The notes: a model not told the origin generated them from the letters alone. Counted from the first letter of the stretch, positions 33,068 to 44,278 are shown. The stretch is DNA of 64,000 nucleotides from Cercospora beticola (GCF_033473495.1 NC_088936.1:2170001-2234000); one strand, 5' to 3'. Numbers and translations are program-made.

Positions 33068-34255
33068 ATGGCCAGCACAACGAAGGAAGGCGCGTTTCTC
33101 ACCCGCTTGCCCACCGAGATTCGTATCCGGATCTACGAGCACTTGATTGGAAACCGAATCATTCACATTGCAAGCTCTCCACTATCATACACGAGTGCCC
33201 GGGTGATTTACACCGTGTGCACGGCTGATCAGCATGGTGAAGACGAAGCTTACGCGCTGAGCAAAACCTGGACTGCAGTATCATCTGACCCCGACCCGTT
33301 ACCTGACTGGGAAGAAGTGCACTATTCTTCGGGCAACGGAACTTGGCTTAAAGAATATGCTGCTCGTCATGTACGCTGTCTCAGATTGCTCAAGTCATTC
33401 CGCTACCAGTACTATGATGCATCCTTGTACAAAGCCAACGAAAGCTACCCTACCGAGCACGATATACCTGAGGGAACATTGCCGCTGTACCAGCAACGCT
33501 GCATACAATCAGTCTGCCCACCCCTCACTGAGCGCCATTATGGACGCAGACCGTGCCCTCATCAGGCAGATCTTTCTCTGCGTTTTGGTCATCCGTCCGC
33601 CAACTCATTTCGACAGCTTCATTGGGATTCTTTCCTACATCTGAGCAACCTTCTTCGGACTTGTCGGCAGATCTATGACGAAGCTAAGCAAGTCCCGTTC
33701 ACAAGCAATACCTTTGCACTTCACGTCAACGATTCCGACGAACTGGCTACCATGGTTGACTCCAGCAACTTTACATCTTGGCAACGGGCCGCCATTCATA
33801 GTGTAGCCATTGAAGGTCATCAAAGCACAGGCACTCCAGCTGTCGATCTTCAGCTCATATCACAAGTGAAAGCCCTATTGCCGGGTTTACGAAATCTCGC
33901 GATCAATATAAGCTGCCCACGTGGAACCGACCTTTCTGGATGTGTGCAAGAAGACGCACGAAGAAATGGTATACAACTGCCGATTGTGCCAAATGCAACA
34001 GTGATCGTTGGCCACGATCATCCCAGCGCTTGGTGGCCGCGTGTCGAGCGGCGAAGGCAAGCAATGCAGGTGGAGAATCTACTTGCCAAAGGCAGGCTGT
34101 TATCGTGCGACAGCGATTCAGGCCAAGCAAGCTTGGGGCAAGAAGATGAACTTCGAGGCGAAGCTGACCTTGAAAGCCAGCTCGAAAGGATTCAAATTCC
34201 AAAGCTTCCGTGGCCCCGCGGTCCAGAGTACATGGCCCATGAGATGTACAATTGA
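33068..34255 (+). CDS. DUF7730 / F-box-like domain protein of unknown function
   Basis: Single exon, 395 residues, starting MASTTKEGAFLTRLPTEIRI. The FLTRLPTEIRIRIYEHLIG stretch is the F-box-like start typical of the large fungal DUF7730 group. A second family-like helix, LHLSNLLRTCRQIYDEA, followed by ...FTSNTFALH, lies near residues 210-240, and a solvent-exposed acidic tail closes the protein. Such proteins are expanded in Dothideomycetes and functions are mostly unknown. F-box-like ends may recruit SCF ubiquitin ligase, which is only an inference here. No signal peptide or membrane segment. Confidence 0.82.
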   Translation: MASTTKEGAFLTRLPTEIRIRIYEHLIGNRIIHIASSPLSYTSARVIYTVCTADQHGEDEAYALSKTWTAVSSDPDPLPDWEEVHYSSGNGTWLKEYAARHVRCLRLLKSFRYQYYDASLYKANESYPTEHDIPEGTLPLYQQRCIQSVCPPLTERHYGRRPCPHQADLSLRFGHPSANSFRQLHWDSFLHLSNLLRTCRQIYDEAKQVPFTSNTFALHVNDSDELATMVDSSNFTSWQRAAIHSVAIEGHQSTGTPAVDLQLISQVKALLPGLRNLAINISCPRGTDLSGCVQEDARRNGIQLPIVPNATVIVGHDHPSAWWPRVERRRQAMQVENLLAKGRLLSCDSDSGQASLGQEDELRGEADLESQLERIQIPKLPWPRGPEYMAHEMYN

Positions 34256-35481
34256 GCGACAGGCGCAGGAACTTGAATGCTGTTACTCATTCGGTTCGAC
34301 GATAGCGGGTGAACTCGACGCAGGCGGACGCTTGCATCATCGACTCATCGCTGGGAACCTGAGACTCGCAGCTGATGCTACCCGTCATCAGATGATGTGA
34401 CTGAGGTCCATTCGTGCGTAATGTGTATCGGTTTACGGGCCATATGCTCCGGCGCATCGGAATCTAGGCCCTAGGGCCAACCGGCCACTGAGAGAGAGCT
34501 TCGCCCGATAAAGTCTCTTTCAAATCTCGCCCGAACCAGCTTGTGTGCCCCGGAATGGCAAAAGCGTACTTCTCGGATGTGCTCGTTGCATCATGCTGAG
34601 CAGAATGTGCTTGGCCTGCTGCGATCACTCAATGCTTACTATCCGAGGCACTGAAGGAGGCGGGGATGGTGTCGTTTGTGAGAGGATACTTGAGAACGAC
34701 ATCAGAACTCTGATTGCAGGTCGAGACCTAGATTCAAGTCGATGCACGAATAGAGAAGCGTATGCAGGCACCCCACCAGTCATAGTGGGATAGCCACACT
34801 CGGAGCATCCTGGCCCCTGCCAAGGTTTACAGACTGACTGGGGAGGCGTTTTGTCTTCGTGCTGGCAACACCTAGAGCTGACTGCCAAGGAGCATCATCG
34901 ACTCTCTGAGCTGCTTGGTGGCGAACCCAGACGCAGAAGTCGTTGCGCAGAACATCAACCTGCAGCCCTCCGCATCATTCATTGCTTGCGGCCAGCTCTC
35001 CGTTAGTGTTGACAACTGGCATCCCGTGGACGATGCTCTGACTGACGAGCAACGGCCACGAGAAGCAGCTTAAGGAAGCGACATCGAGAGAGAAGATCAC
35101 GAGTGGGGTACAAACGACCTTTTCGGACCTACCATGAGGAATACGGCTCACGATTTGTCAAACTTTGTCCGTTATCCCAAGCATGCCTCGCAGCACGCAA
35201 GCGACAGAAAGTGCCTAGCTCCTGGCTATCGTAGCTCTCAGCTTCAAGCTCATGGTAGAGCTACCCTACAACATACACTCAAGAGTGGTATCATGAGCAT
35301 CCGACGGACGCCGACTTGGCTGGAAGAAACGCTGTCGGGCGCAGTATAAGTATATCGCTATTTTCCATCGACTGCCATTCGTCGGCACTACTATATTATA
35401 TCTGGACCGCGAACTCCGTCCACAGAACTTCAGATCTCTTCGAGCCTTCCTGTTCGACATTCCAATCTGTCAACAAGCATA
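34256..35481. other. Intergenic region upstream of the small secreted protein
   Basis: No domain-bearing frame. A TATA-like stretch (gcagtataagtatatcgc) lies about 130 bp before the ATG at 35482 and is a reasonable core promoter for that gene. Confidence 0.5.
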
Positions 35482-35956
35482 ATGCACTTCCACATCGTCA
35501 CCGTCTTGGCATCACTGGCCGTCGGTAGTGTCGTAGCTGCTCCGGTATCGAACTCGATTCTTTTCACCTCTGTCTTCACAATGAAACAGTTGCTGATAAT
35601 ATCAGATCGCTGATACAGACACCGCCATTCTTCGAGTACGCGACGCTGAAGCTGCTGCAATCACAAAGATTCACGACGAAGCTGCCGAAGCCCATAATGC
35701 TGTCATCTTGAAGGCTCGCGAAGAGGCGGCTCAGAACGGCCGATACTACCAGGCCGTCCCTTATTATGGTGGATATGTGCAAACCACGGCTGAAAAAGGT
35801 GAAACGGAACGCACTTTTTTGCTTTTGGGCTTGATTCCCCTGGGCAAAACTGTGGAAGAGACTTCTGGAGTCGAGACGATCGCCGGTACCCAATTTGGCA
35901 ATTACTATTATCCTACGAAGAAAGGCAGGCGCGATGATGCTCCTTCCATCGCTTAG
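35482..35956 (+). CDS. Small secreted protein, effector-like candidate
   Basis: Exons 35482-35544 and 35606-35956 (intron GTATCG...ATCAG, 61 bp) give 137 residues. Exon 1 is exactly a signal peptide, MHFHIVTVLASLAVGSVVAA, with the intron at the expected cleavage region (VVAAP/IADTD). The mature part is about 116 residues: an Ala/Glu/Lys-rich helix (AAAITKIHDEAAEAHNAVIL), a Tyr-rich patch (YYQAVPYYGGYVQ), a hydrophobic patch (FLLLGLIPLG), and a second Tyr patch (FGNYYYP). It has no cysteine, so it is unlike disulfide-stabilised effectors. I do not recognise a family. Secretion is well supported by sequence; a role in host interaction is only a possibility. Confidence 0.75.
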
Positions 35957-36361
35957 GTCCATGGGTGAGGCACGTGGGAGGAATCGGATGGTTTATCACG
36001 AAGGCACGAACTTTAATGTAATGTCATAGGTGTGGGATGAGACTATAAGCCAACGATGGATGTAATGACAGTGTAAGTGTTTAATGAATACTCAAGATAT
36101 ATTTCATATGATTTATGTCTTCACGTCGCACGATCACCAATCAACAAGTCCACACATATCTCGCCTGCCCATTCCGATTTCGGCCAAGCGTCGGCCGCCA
36201 TTGTAGATCTGGTCCAGCACAGTCTCACAGCACGCCATCGGGACCACCAATTAACGAGATGGCCCTGCATGGTCTCGCAACTTCACACACATTCGCAAAA
36301 CAAAGCTTCTCTCTTTCCAACATTGTGCATGTTGGCACAAGCTTAGCAGATCGTCGTCAAA
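35957..36361. other. Intergenic region between the secreted protein and the permease
   Basis: About 405 bp of 3' flank and promoter. No frame with a domain; nothing specific recognised. Confidence 0.5.
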
Positions 36362-38158
36362 ATGAGTGTCCGCAGCCACAGCGATGACGCTTTGAGGGAC
36401 GACACCGCCAAGAACGGACATGCGATCTTATCGGCCAGTATTCTACCAGAAGACACGACATTTTCTCGAGCCGGACCAGCACCTCCTGCCGACCACGAAG
36501 CAGATTTTGTCACAAGGAATGAATATGAAGATTTGAGTCGTGGACTTCATCAACGACATGTTTCTCTCATCGCTATTGCCGGTGCGATTGGTACGGGACT
36601 TTTTCTTGGTCTGGGAGGAGCGATCCAGACTGGAGGTCCACTCGGTGCTTTGCTGGGCTACTTTACTGTAGGATGCATCGTGGCGTCTGTGCAATTTGCT
36701 TTGGGAGAAGTTACGGCTCTGTTGCCTGTTACGGGCAGTTTTGTCAGACATGCTGAGTTTCTGGTCGATCCTGCTTTGGGGTTTGCGATTGGTTGGAATA
36801 TTGTCAGTTTCTGGGTCGTCGTTAATGTGGTTCATTTCGAGTCTAATGAGTCTATAGGTCTATGGCAACTGGTTGAGTATACCTGCGGAAATCACAGCTA
36901 TCTGTGTGCTCTTTCAATACTGGACAGATTTGAACAGTTCGGTTTGGATCATTATATTCATTATCCTGACGTTTGTTGTTGGCATGTCTCTGATTCGTGT
37001 ATATGGTATGCAACGACTGAGTGGAGATTGACGATCATGTATTAATGTTCGCTAGGTGAGATCGAGTTCTGGTTTGCTCTGCTCAAGATCTTCTTCATCA
37101 TCTTCCTCATCATACTGGGTCTCGTCATCGCTCTCGGCGGTGTATCTGGAGTGGATCGCATTGGCTTCCGTTACTGGAAAAGTCCTGGTCCTTTCGTTGA
37201 GTACATCGCAACTGGTTCATGGGGCAACTTCCTCGGCTACTGGGCAACCATGAGTTCTGCCGTCTTCTCGTTCGCTGGAACTGAGAGTGTTGCGATGGCA
37301 GCTGCTGAAACCAGAAATCCTCGACAAGCGATTCCAAGAGCGTGCAAGCGAGTTTTCATTCGAGTCGCGGTCTTCTACCTGCTCGCAGTCCTTGTGGTTG
37401 GCATGCTTGTTGCAAGTGACGATGAACGTCTCGACAACCAATCCGGCACAGCCGCGCAATCGCCATTCGTCATCGCTGCGTCCGCAGCTGGTATCAAGGC
37501 GATCCCTTCTGTGGTAAATGCGGTTGTCATAACATCTGCTTGGTCGAGTTCAAACCAGGCTCTTCTGGCTGGCACTCGTGTCCTCTATGCCCTCGCACTG
37601 AAGAAGCAGGCGCCGAAGATCTTCTTGAAGACCACTTCGTGGGGTGTACCATACGTTTGTGTGCTGTTGCAGACACTATTCATGTTCTTGGCGTTCATGA
37701 GTCTGTCGAGCGGTGCGTTGACAGTGTTCTACTGGTTTCAGAGTCTGGTGGCCTGTGGTGTGCTTATATCCTGGATTACAATCTTGGTCAATCACCAACG
37801 TCTCCTGCTTGCTATGAAGAAGCAATCGATTCCGTACTCCCTATTGCCATGGCACAACTCCTGGACGAGATATTCCACACCCATCTCACTGGTCTTGACT
37901 GTTGTTATTCTCTTCACAGCCGGATTTTCGAACTTCACCAGAGGTAATTGGTCATCTTCCGGGTTCGTGTCCAGCTACCTCGACATTCCGCTTGTGTTGA
38001 CAGCATACACACTTTGGAAGCTCTTCAAAAGGACGAAGCTTGTGAAGTTGGAAGACATCCCCTTGAGAGAAGCTTTTGCGGAGATCGACAGGAAACCAGA
38101 AGAGCCGGAACCAGTTCCCAAAGGTTGGGTCAAGTTTGTGAGTTTCCTGTGGGATTAA
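36362..38158 (+). CDS. Amino-acid permease (APC superfamily, YAT family)
   Basis: Exons 36362-36802, 36858-37005 and 37056-38158 (introns of 55 and 50 bp, GTCAGT...TATAG and GTATGC...GCTAG) give 563 residues. A hydrophilic N-tail is followed by RGLHQRHVSLIAIAGAIGTG, the hallmark of fungal amino-acid permeases with the substrate-contacting GAIGTG loop in helix 1. Splicing restores GWNIVYGNWLS and VGMSLIRVYGEIEFWFALLK, both classical helix borders. Twelve helices are expected. The cytosolic C-tail ends KGWVKFVSFLWD, typical of the family. It imports amino acids across the plasma membrane; specificity cannot be read. Its last 29 coding bases overlap the end of the convergent regulator gene. Confidence 0.94.
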
Positions 38159-39740
38159 AGTTGTTCACAGCGTCAAATCGTTCTGCAAGACCATCAATAT
38201 TGTCAGAACCCTTCTCTTTATCATCACCCGCCATTCGTGCAGCCAAAAGTCGTTCGCGAACTCTGCGTCTGTCGTCATCGTCGGCGAACAATCCAGCGTT
38301 CTGATCGCCAGTGTACTTCATAACCTCGCTTGGTATGTTCCCAAGCCCACCGTCCGCCTTGTGTCGTTTCGGATCTTCCATGTAATGAGCAGTAGCATGA
38401 GGTTGCACGTCTAGCGGCTCGATCTTTGATCCTGGCTTGAGCGCTGCGGCAGCTCTTCCAACTCCAACCTCGTCATCTGCTAGGCGGATGAGCTCTTCGT
38501 AGCGTGGGTCTGTGACGCCAGACAGAAGTTCTGCTACTTCTCCAGCTAACGTTGAGCCGTACTCTTCACCATACCAGTAATCGTACCCCAAAGGATTCAG
38601 CAAGACACCCCAAAACATCAGTTCCAGCAAAGCCACTGAGTCCTTGGCTTTTAATGCTTTAATGAAGTCGTCCCCAGCCAAGGAGACCCAGGACAGCACG
38701 AAGCCGCGATATTTCATCTCCTGACATGTAGCTGTCAGGTACTCCAGCCACCACAGACCATGCTTGCAAGCAAGGTACTCTCTTGGCTTGGACTGCGAGT
38801 TGTCCGGATCAGGTGCTCGAATCTCATTGACCTCTGTCATGATCTTGAAGGCTTCAGCAAACCGCTCGCTGTATTCCCTTCTCGGCAGGGTCATCATGTC
38901 AGGGACTTTCATGAAAAGCGGATGTGCTTTCAAGACCTCAGGCTTCTTCATGACCACAACCGACATTCCTCTTACAAGCTCGAAATGGATCAAAGTGTTG
39001 TCCAGCATACTGCCTCGCAAAGCAGGTTGAGTCGAAGAGGCCAGTGCGAGCACCATGAGCAAGATACTGCAATATAGTAACGGATCATGACACTCGTCAT
39101 CTGGATCAATGTTCATCAAATCTTGTCTGAAGCGGCCGAACGCATGAGCTTGATATTCCAGTGCCGTACTGATATGCTGCGTCGACTCCTGTGGATTCCT
39201 GTACGCCATCTCAAAGGCCGTCAGAGCGAAAATGCTGCTGAGCAAATAGTCATATTTCATTGCGACCTCTGCGACTTCCACGCGCCAGATTTCTCGATCG
39301 TCCGAAATTTCTGATACCAGGCTTTCGAACGTGCTTGTCGACCAGCGATGCATGAGTCGAAGTTCGTCAACATGGCGTACTACCGATATCGATTGAGAAG
39401 CTGTACTGGCTTCCGAGGTTGAGTCTGGAGATTTTGACGAGGAGCTGTCTCTGGCAATGGCACCTCGATTTGCGATTGCTGCAGGATCGGGCCATCTGCA
39501 ATCAGTGCCACGAGAAATGCAATTGTGGCATGTTGGGTGCTCTTCCTGCGAGAGGTCAGCTTGTTCCAATCATGGAACTAAGCCATGGAAGTGTGTGCTA
39601 TGTGCTTGGGGTGGAAGCCGCAAATCGGTCAATGGCAAAGTACTCGGACACACGCCCAAACTTACACCACACTTGACTCTACGCTTCTTGCACATCAGGC
39701 AGCCATGTCTTGACTTCAAATGAGAGCGTCTTGGTGGCAT
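38130..39740 (-). CDS. Zn2Cys6 binuclear-cluster transcription factor
   Basis: Exons 39740-39666 and 39545-38130 (intron GTAAGT...CGCAG, 120 bp) give 496 residues. The intron cuts the zinc cluster: exon 1 ends GCLMCKKRRVKCG and exon 2 starts EEHPTCHNCISRGTDC, giving C-x2-C-x6-C-x6-C-x2-C-x6-C at Cys14, 17, 24, 31, 34 and 41. This spacing validates the splice. The rest is the helical fungal-specific regulatory region (Fungal_trans_2 type: MHRWSTSTFESL, YLLSSIFALTAFEMA, CSILLMVLALASSTQPA). The C-terminus is acidic/basic low complexity. It probably binds CGG-type sites in the nucleus. Its position next to the permease, tail to tail, suggests but does not show that it regulates it. Confidence 0.92.
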
Positions 39741-40213
39741 TGTTGGTCGCCGTCTTCACAGTCAGCTTCGCACACTGACAAAGACCGCGATTGTAGCCGA
39801 TATTTTCGGCTACACGATCCACAGACTGTGAATGTCTGGGTTGTCAGTAAGTTGCAGCATCGATAATCATCGTTCTGGCTCGAATCAAGCGCGGGTGCTC
39901 ACTGCTCAGCCGCAGCTCGGCGTCGACATGGACCCTGCGTCGTGTTCGGCAAAAAGTGCAGCACTTTGCACTCCAGACTTGCGACTCTTGTAGACCTCAT
40001 ATTGTGAAATATAGAATTTGGAAATAGTCACGTCTGCAGAGTTGCCTTCCGAGTAGTATGTCTTCCCGCAAGTGTCGACACATCGACATCATCCCGCCCA
40101 CTGCACACGCCCTGTCAACTATGAGGTACTCCATCGTCAACAAGTGTCCAAACCTTACCGCTAAACACCCCGTATAGACTCCGTGCCCTTGTACTTGTAC
40201 ATCGACCAGGCCC
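39741..40213. other. Intergenic region upstream of the Zn2Cys6 regulator
   Basis: About 470 bp between the regulator start and the 3' end of the secreted-protein gene, both on the minus strand. No gene recognised. Confidence 0.5.
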
Positions 40214-41305
40214 TCAGTGCAGACAGTGGAAAAGTGGAGTGAAATTAAATGCTGTTCCGTCCTGCTTGTCATTGCACTCAATGATCCGAGCATCAATTGG
40301 AAATGACATGCAGTTGGCAGCATAACCGTCCGCGCACGCAATTTTTCCTGGTGCCTGACCACTTACGTCCACATAAAAACACTGTCTCTGTCCTGGGATA
40401 CTGATTGCAAGTTTCTGAGGGTAAGCATCGTCAAATGGGGCTTGCTCGACAGCGAGTGGGGGTCCGACGTCACACAACGAGGAGTTGAAGGTTCCTGCGC
40501 CGCCGACCCAAAATTTCCTCACTGGTGTCTTGTCGTTTCCTCTGTGTATCAATTTGACATAGATTTCGAATACTACTGTTGGTGTAGGAGACGTGGACGT
40601 GGTTGTTGCAGTTTGAGATGCTGTGTCGGTTGCATGAGTTGCAGTTTGAGATGCTGTGTCGGTTGGCTGGGTTGCATTCTGAGATGCTGTGTCGGTTGCA
40701 TGAGTCGCTGGAGATCCTGCCACAGGGATGAGAGTAGCACCCATCGCACGTGCGCCGCAACCGCTTGTTACATTGCCGTTGACTTCGGTCATAGTATAAT
40801 AGGCTAGCGTCCGGTCGTGGTCACATCTGCAGAAAATAGCGGCTGTCCACTTTGACTGCGAATGGCCCGATATTGGAGGCGTTGTTGCTGTGAAGGTCTC
40901 GCAAGACGTGGGCGGACCGTGAATAGTGGTTATAGGCATGTACGCCGCAGGGCCGGCGGTGCCAGTAGTCTCGTTAGGGCACCAGTAGACTTTGCCACCA
41001 TCCGTTTCCTCCGATGCAGCAGGTTGATGCGTTTGTCCTCCGTTGCATGCGCACACTGTCGAACGACTTGTGTAGAAGCTGCCAGATTCAGTCACAGTGA
41101 CGTTGTTCACAGTCAATGAGCATTGTGTGATCACCGGCGGGCTAGTGGTCGACGCAGAGCTGCTCGTTGGAGAGACCATGGATACGTCAGTAGTCGAAGT
41201 GGCTGAACTGTTTTCGACAGTGCTTGAAGTGACGCTGTCGATGGACATCGCTGCACCGGTCCAGAGTGCGGCCATCAAAGCAACTTCGGGAGATACACGA
41301 CGCAT
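40214..41305 (-). CDS. Secreted Ser/Thr-rich protein with tandem repeat, unknown function
   Basis: Single exon, 363 residues. The ATG at 41305 gives MRRVSPEVALMAALWTGAAM, a plausible signal peptide, while the two codons before it lack ATG. A Ser/Thr-rich linker (SSATSTTDVSMVSPTSSSAS) suits O-glycosylation. Many Asn-x-Ser/Thr sites occur (NNVTVTES, NETTGT, NGNVTSG). Cysteines are paired in two blocks (CACNGG, CSLTV; CRCDHD, CGARAM). An 11-residue unit THATDTASQTA is repeated three times near residues 200-235, and the C-terminal domain (VVFEIYVKLIHRGNDKTPVRK...) carries further Cys. No enzyme motif is seen. A cell-wall or extracellular protein is the best guess. A GPI signal is not evident. Confidence 0.8.
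   Translation of the reverse strand: MRRVSPEVALMAALWTGAAMSIDSVTSSTVENSSATSTTDVSMVSPTSSSASTTSPPVITQCSLTVNNVTVTESGSFYTSRSTVCACNGGQTHQPAASEETDGGKVYWCPNETTGTAGPAAYMPITTIHGPPTSCETFTATTPPISGHSQSKWTAAIFCRCDHDRTLAYYTMTEVNGNVTSGCGARAMGATLIPVAGSPATHATDTASQNATQPTDTASQTATHATDTASQTATTTSTSPTPTVVFEIYVKLIHRGNDKTPVRKFWVGGAGTFNSSLCDVGPPLAVEQAPFDDAYPQKLAISIPGQRQCFYVDVSGQAPGKIACADGYAANCMSFPIDARIIECNDKQDGTAFNFTPLFHCLH
40608..40706 (-). repeat. 33-bp tandem repeat (three copies) inside the secreted protein gene
   Basis: Three near-identical 33-bp units (each containing gagatgctgtgtcggttg) lie in frame and encode the 11-residue THATDTASQTA-like unit. The middle copy differs (QPTDTASQ). Length in multiples of 3 means copy changes keep the frame. 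Confidence 0.9.
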
Positions 41306-42290
41306 CTTCACAGTCGCAAGTGACCGGGAAACCTGGCAGAGCCGAATTTGCGATATCGTCGAGGCTGTTGTGCACTGCCGCTGTGGGTCTGACAGCAGCA
41401 GTGTTGATTTTGAGAAGTCTGCAAGTCAGCGCACCAATGTCTTTGAGATTGTGGACGTGGGTAGATGAGACGGCTGTCCGAGCAGAGTTACGGCGATGAG
41501 AATGTGTGCAAGATCAATATTTATGGCCATGACGGCCTCAGTTTTCGTTCTTCACATAATGTGTCACGCGCGACCAGACATGGCTCAGTTGAACAATGTT
41601 GAGTGAGGCTTGTCGTAATATGGGGCCCTGTGAGAGGTAGCGCAAAAGTTCATTTTTCGAAGTAGATAACTAGAGATGAAATACAACGAGAAGGAAAGAG
41701 GAATGGGCGGAGATGAGTGCTCGCTTCGGGCCGTGGGAAGCAAGGGAAACGGGCGATCTGCTCCAACACTGCAGTCACCTTGACCATCACATCCAACAGC
41801 CTGCCCATTGACGATAATCATCCCTGTTTTGGTGTGCTATTGATCATGGAAGATAGCTTGCCAGAGGACTGCATGCGTGCAGCAGGTGATCGGGCATGAT
41901 CTTCAGTGTGTTTCACAACCCGCGTAGGACAACGAGTCGCGCATTTACGTGGCTAGTTAAACGGTTTCCATCAACGTCCACGGCACCGCACATTTAGGTC
42001 TGCTATAGGCTTTGCACACGCCTCGCTACCACGCGATACGCGAGCTTGACAAGTCAGTTCCCTGGGACTGCCACTATGAATCGCAACGGCTTTCCGTTCA
42101 CGCAAAAGGGACTTCTGAACTACTTCATCACAATGCAGCACACTTCGCGCGACGCCAGGAGCTTGTGTAGCCGCTTGAGACGACACGACTCTGCACGCTT
42201 CGCGGGTGATACCAGAACCAAGACTCAGCCCCACTTCTCGCGAGGAAGACAAGACGACTGCCTCAAGAAAACGCAAGAGGGCGCGAAGAG
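41306..42290. other. Divergent intergenic region, about 1 kb
   Basis: Promoter side of the secreted-protein gene (minus) and the rhodopsin-like gene (plus). Short frames only. Confidence 0.5.
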
Positions 42291-43932
42291 ATGGGATGGG
42301 TCGCTCATGCGACCCCAGAGCTCGATAGAGAATCACGATGGCGCGCGATCTTGGCTACGACGGTGATCTTCACAGTCTTGATGATCGGAGTTGTTGCACT
42401 TCGCTTCTGGATTCGTCGGCGAATACTGCACAAGGAAGACTGGCTGACGCTGGCCACGATGGTACAATTCCCATGCGAAATGTGCCATGTTCAAGCTAAC
42501 CCCTCGACTACAGTTTGTGAGCGTCATCTACAGTGCCGCAGTGATCTTACAGACGCGTTACGGGCTTGGTCTGCCTGTGGATCGCCAGCCGCCACAGAAT
42601 TGGCGCAACTACATGCTGTCCAACTATGCCTCACGCCCATTCTACATCTTCGGCTTGGCCGGGTTCAAGTTGGCTCTGTGCATAAGTTATCTGCGCATGA
42701 CGAAAGGCAGTACGGATCATAAATACAGGCGCTTCATCATCGCCGTGGCTGTCTTCTCGACCTTTGCGCACTTGGTGTTCGTCATGCTCTACCTGTGCCA
42801 ATGCGTTCCGGTATGCTGCTTCTGACATTTCGCATATTGTGCATGCTAACAAATTGTCAGATCACCAAAATGTTTGATAGGGCAATCATTGGAGAGTGTC
42901 TGCCGTTTGCACCTCTGAACTATTCAATATCCGTCGTGGTCATCATATGCGATGTCACGATATTCCTTCTGCCTATACCTCTGATACAACGATTGCATCT
43001 GGAGCGAGCAGTGAAGCTTGGCTTGACCATCGTCTTTGCCTTGGGTCTTCTGACGACGGTATTGTCAATCATGCGCGCTTCTCAAATACACCGCATAGCA
43101 TACGAGGATGGCGACACCAGTTACTTCGAGATCAGAAGCGGACTTGAATTGAATATTGGCGTAAGTTGCTTTCTGCTCGTGGGGATGAAATCTTCGCTGA
43201 TGATTATATGACCAGATCATCACGTCTTGTCTCCCAGTACTGCGACCAGTGCTGCGTTTAGTACCGCGCAAGATCATCTCGATGCTTCCCTTCGCGTCTA
43301 CCGGTAACGCGCAGGAAACTTCCTCGCATGGCGGCCTGGAACTATGCGGAGACTACCCTGCCACTCAGACGATAGGAGGCAGCTACAGAATGCAAAGCCA
43401 AAGTGGGCGAAGCTGGCGCAGCCACAAGTCTCCACACTGGTTCAGCAAAAGCAAAGACCAGACGATAAGTTCGGCGACCCGAGAGCTAGAGGAACTCGAT
43501 GACTACGATGAACTACCGAGCCGGCGAGCAAGCACCATCCAAGTGCCCCACAGAACAGCATCACGGCAATCAACGACGCGTCCATGGGAACACAGACACA
43601 GTGCGACGAGGGCAAGTCTGATGAGCCAAGATATGAGCATACTCTCCAATAATTCCGACAGCGCCTCACAAGCGGTTATCCAAGGAGGCGGAAGACAGAG
43701 GTGGGAGCAAGCCGATGGCAGTGGAAGATGGGAAGGATTTGGAGGAGTAATAAAAACGGTGGAGCTAGATGTAACGAGCGTGCCGGCCACATCCTCGAAC
43801 ATGACTGGTGCTGGAGAGTTCGGCCGCGGTCTCACGAGAAAGGATGAATGGGAGGAGACATTACCTCTGCCCAAGCCTCTAAGATCACGAGCTGCTAGTT
43901 CGGTGTCGAATGTCGGGAAAGAGAATACATAA
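42291..43932 (+). CDS. Fungal rhodopsin-like seven-helix membrane protein (Pth11-related group)
   Basis: Exons 42291-42461, 42514-42810, 42861-43160 and 43216-43932 (introns 50-55 bp, all GT-AG, each in phase 0) give 494 residues. The first helix is followed by FWIRRRILHKEDWLTLATM, the RxxxxxEDW/DDW signature of the fungal integral membrane (rhodopsin-domain) family. Further hallmarks are YGLGLPV, ASRPFYIFGLAGFKLALCISYLRM and the CDVTIFLLPIPLI helix. The last 200 residues are a Ser/Arg-rich cytosolic tail. Related proteins include Pth11-like surface receptors, but most members have no known ligand and this one lacks an N-terminal CFEM domain. A receptor role is thus only possible. Confidence 0.9.
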
Positions 43933-44278
43933 TGTTAGTAGTACTACGCAAAGCGCTTTCCTGTCACATGGAGTCGTTTCGCGATATTGTCACAGTTCAC
44001 GGCAGCTAGCCCAGCGTACACCCTACCTCCTAGTGTCACATCTCTCTCAAACCTCTAGATTCGAGTTTGACCAAGGCGATACTGGAGTGTGGACAGTGAT
44101 GAAGTGCATACATGAGGCATGCATGAAGAAAAATTCGGATTCAATGTCCATAGAATTTATAACTGTTCATCATGACAACGCGCTCCTGGTAACGCTCATA
44201 CCGACGCACCTCGTACCTCGAACGCCATATGCATCCACCATGTATCGTTAACGCATCATGCACAACATCAGAACCGCA
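43933..44278. other. Convergent 3' region between the rhodopsin-like gene and VPS4
   Basis: 345 bp between two stop codons facing each other. Presumed 3' untranslated regions; no gene seen. Confidence 0.55.
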
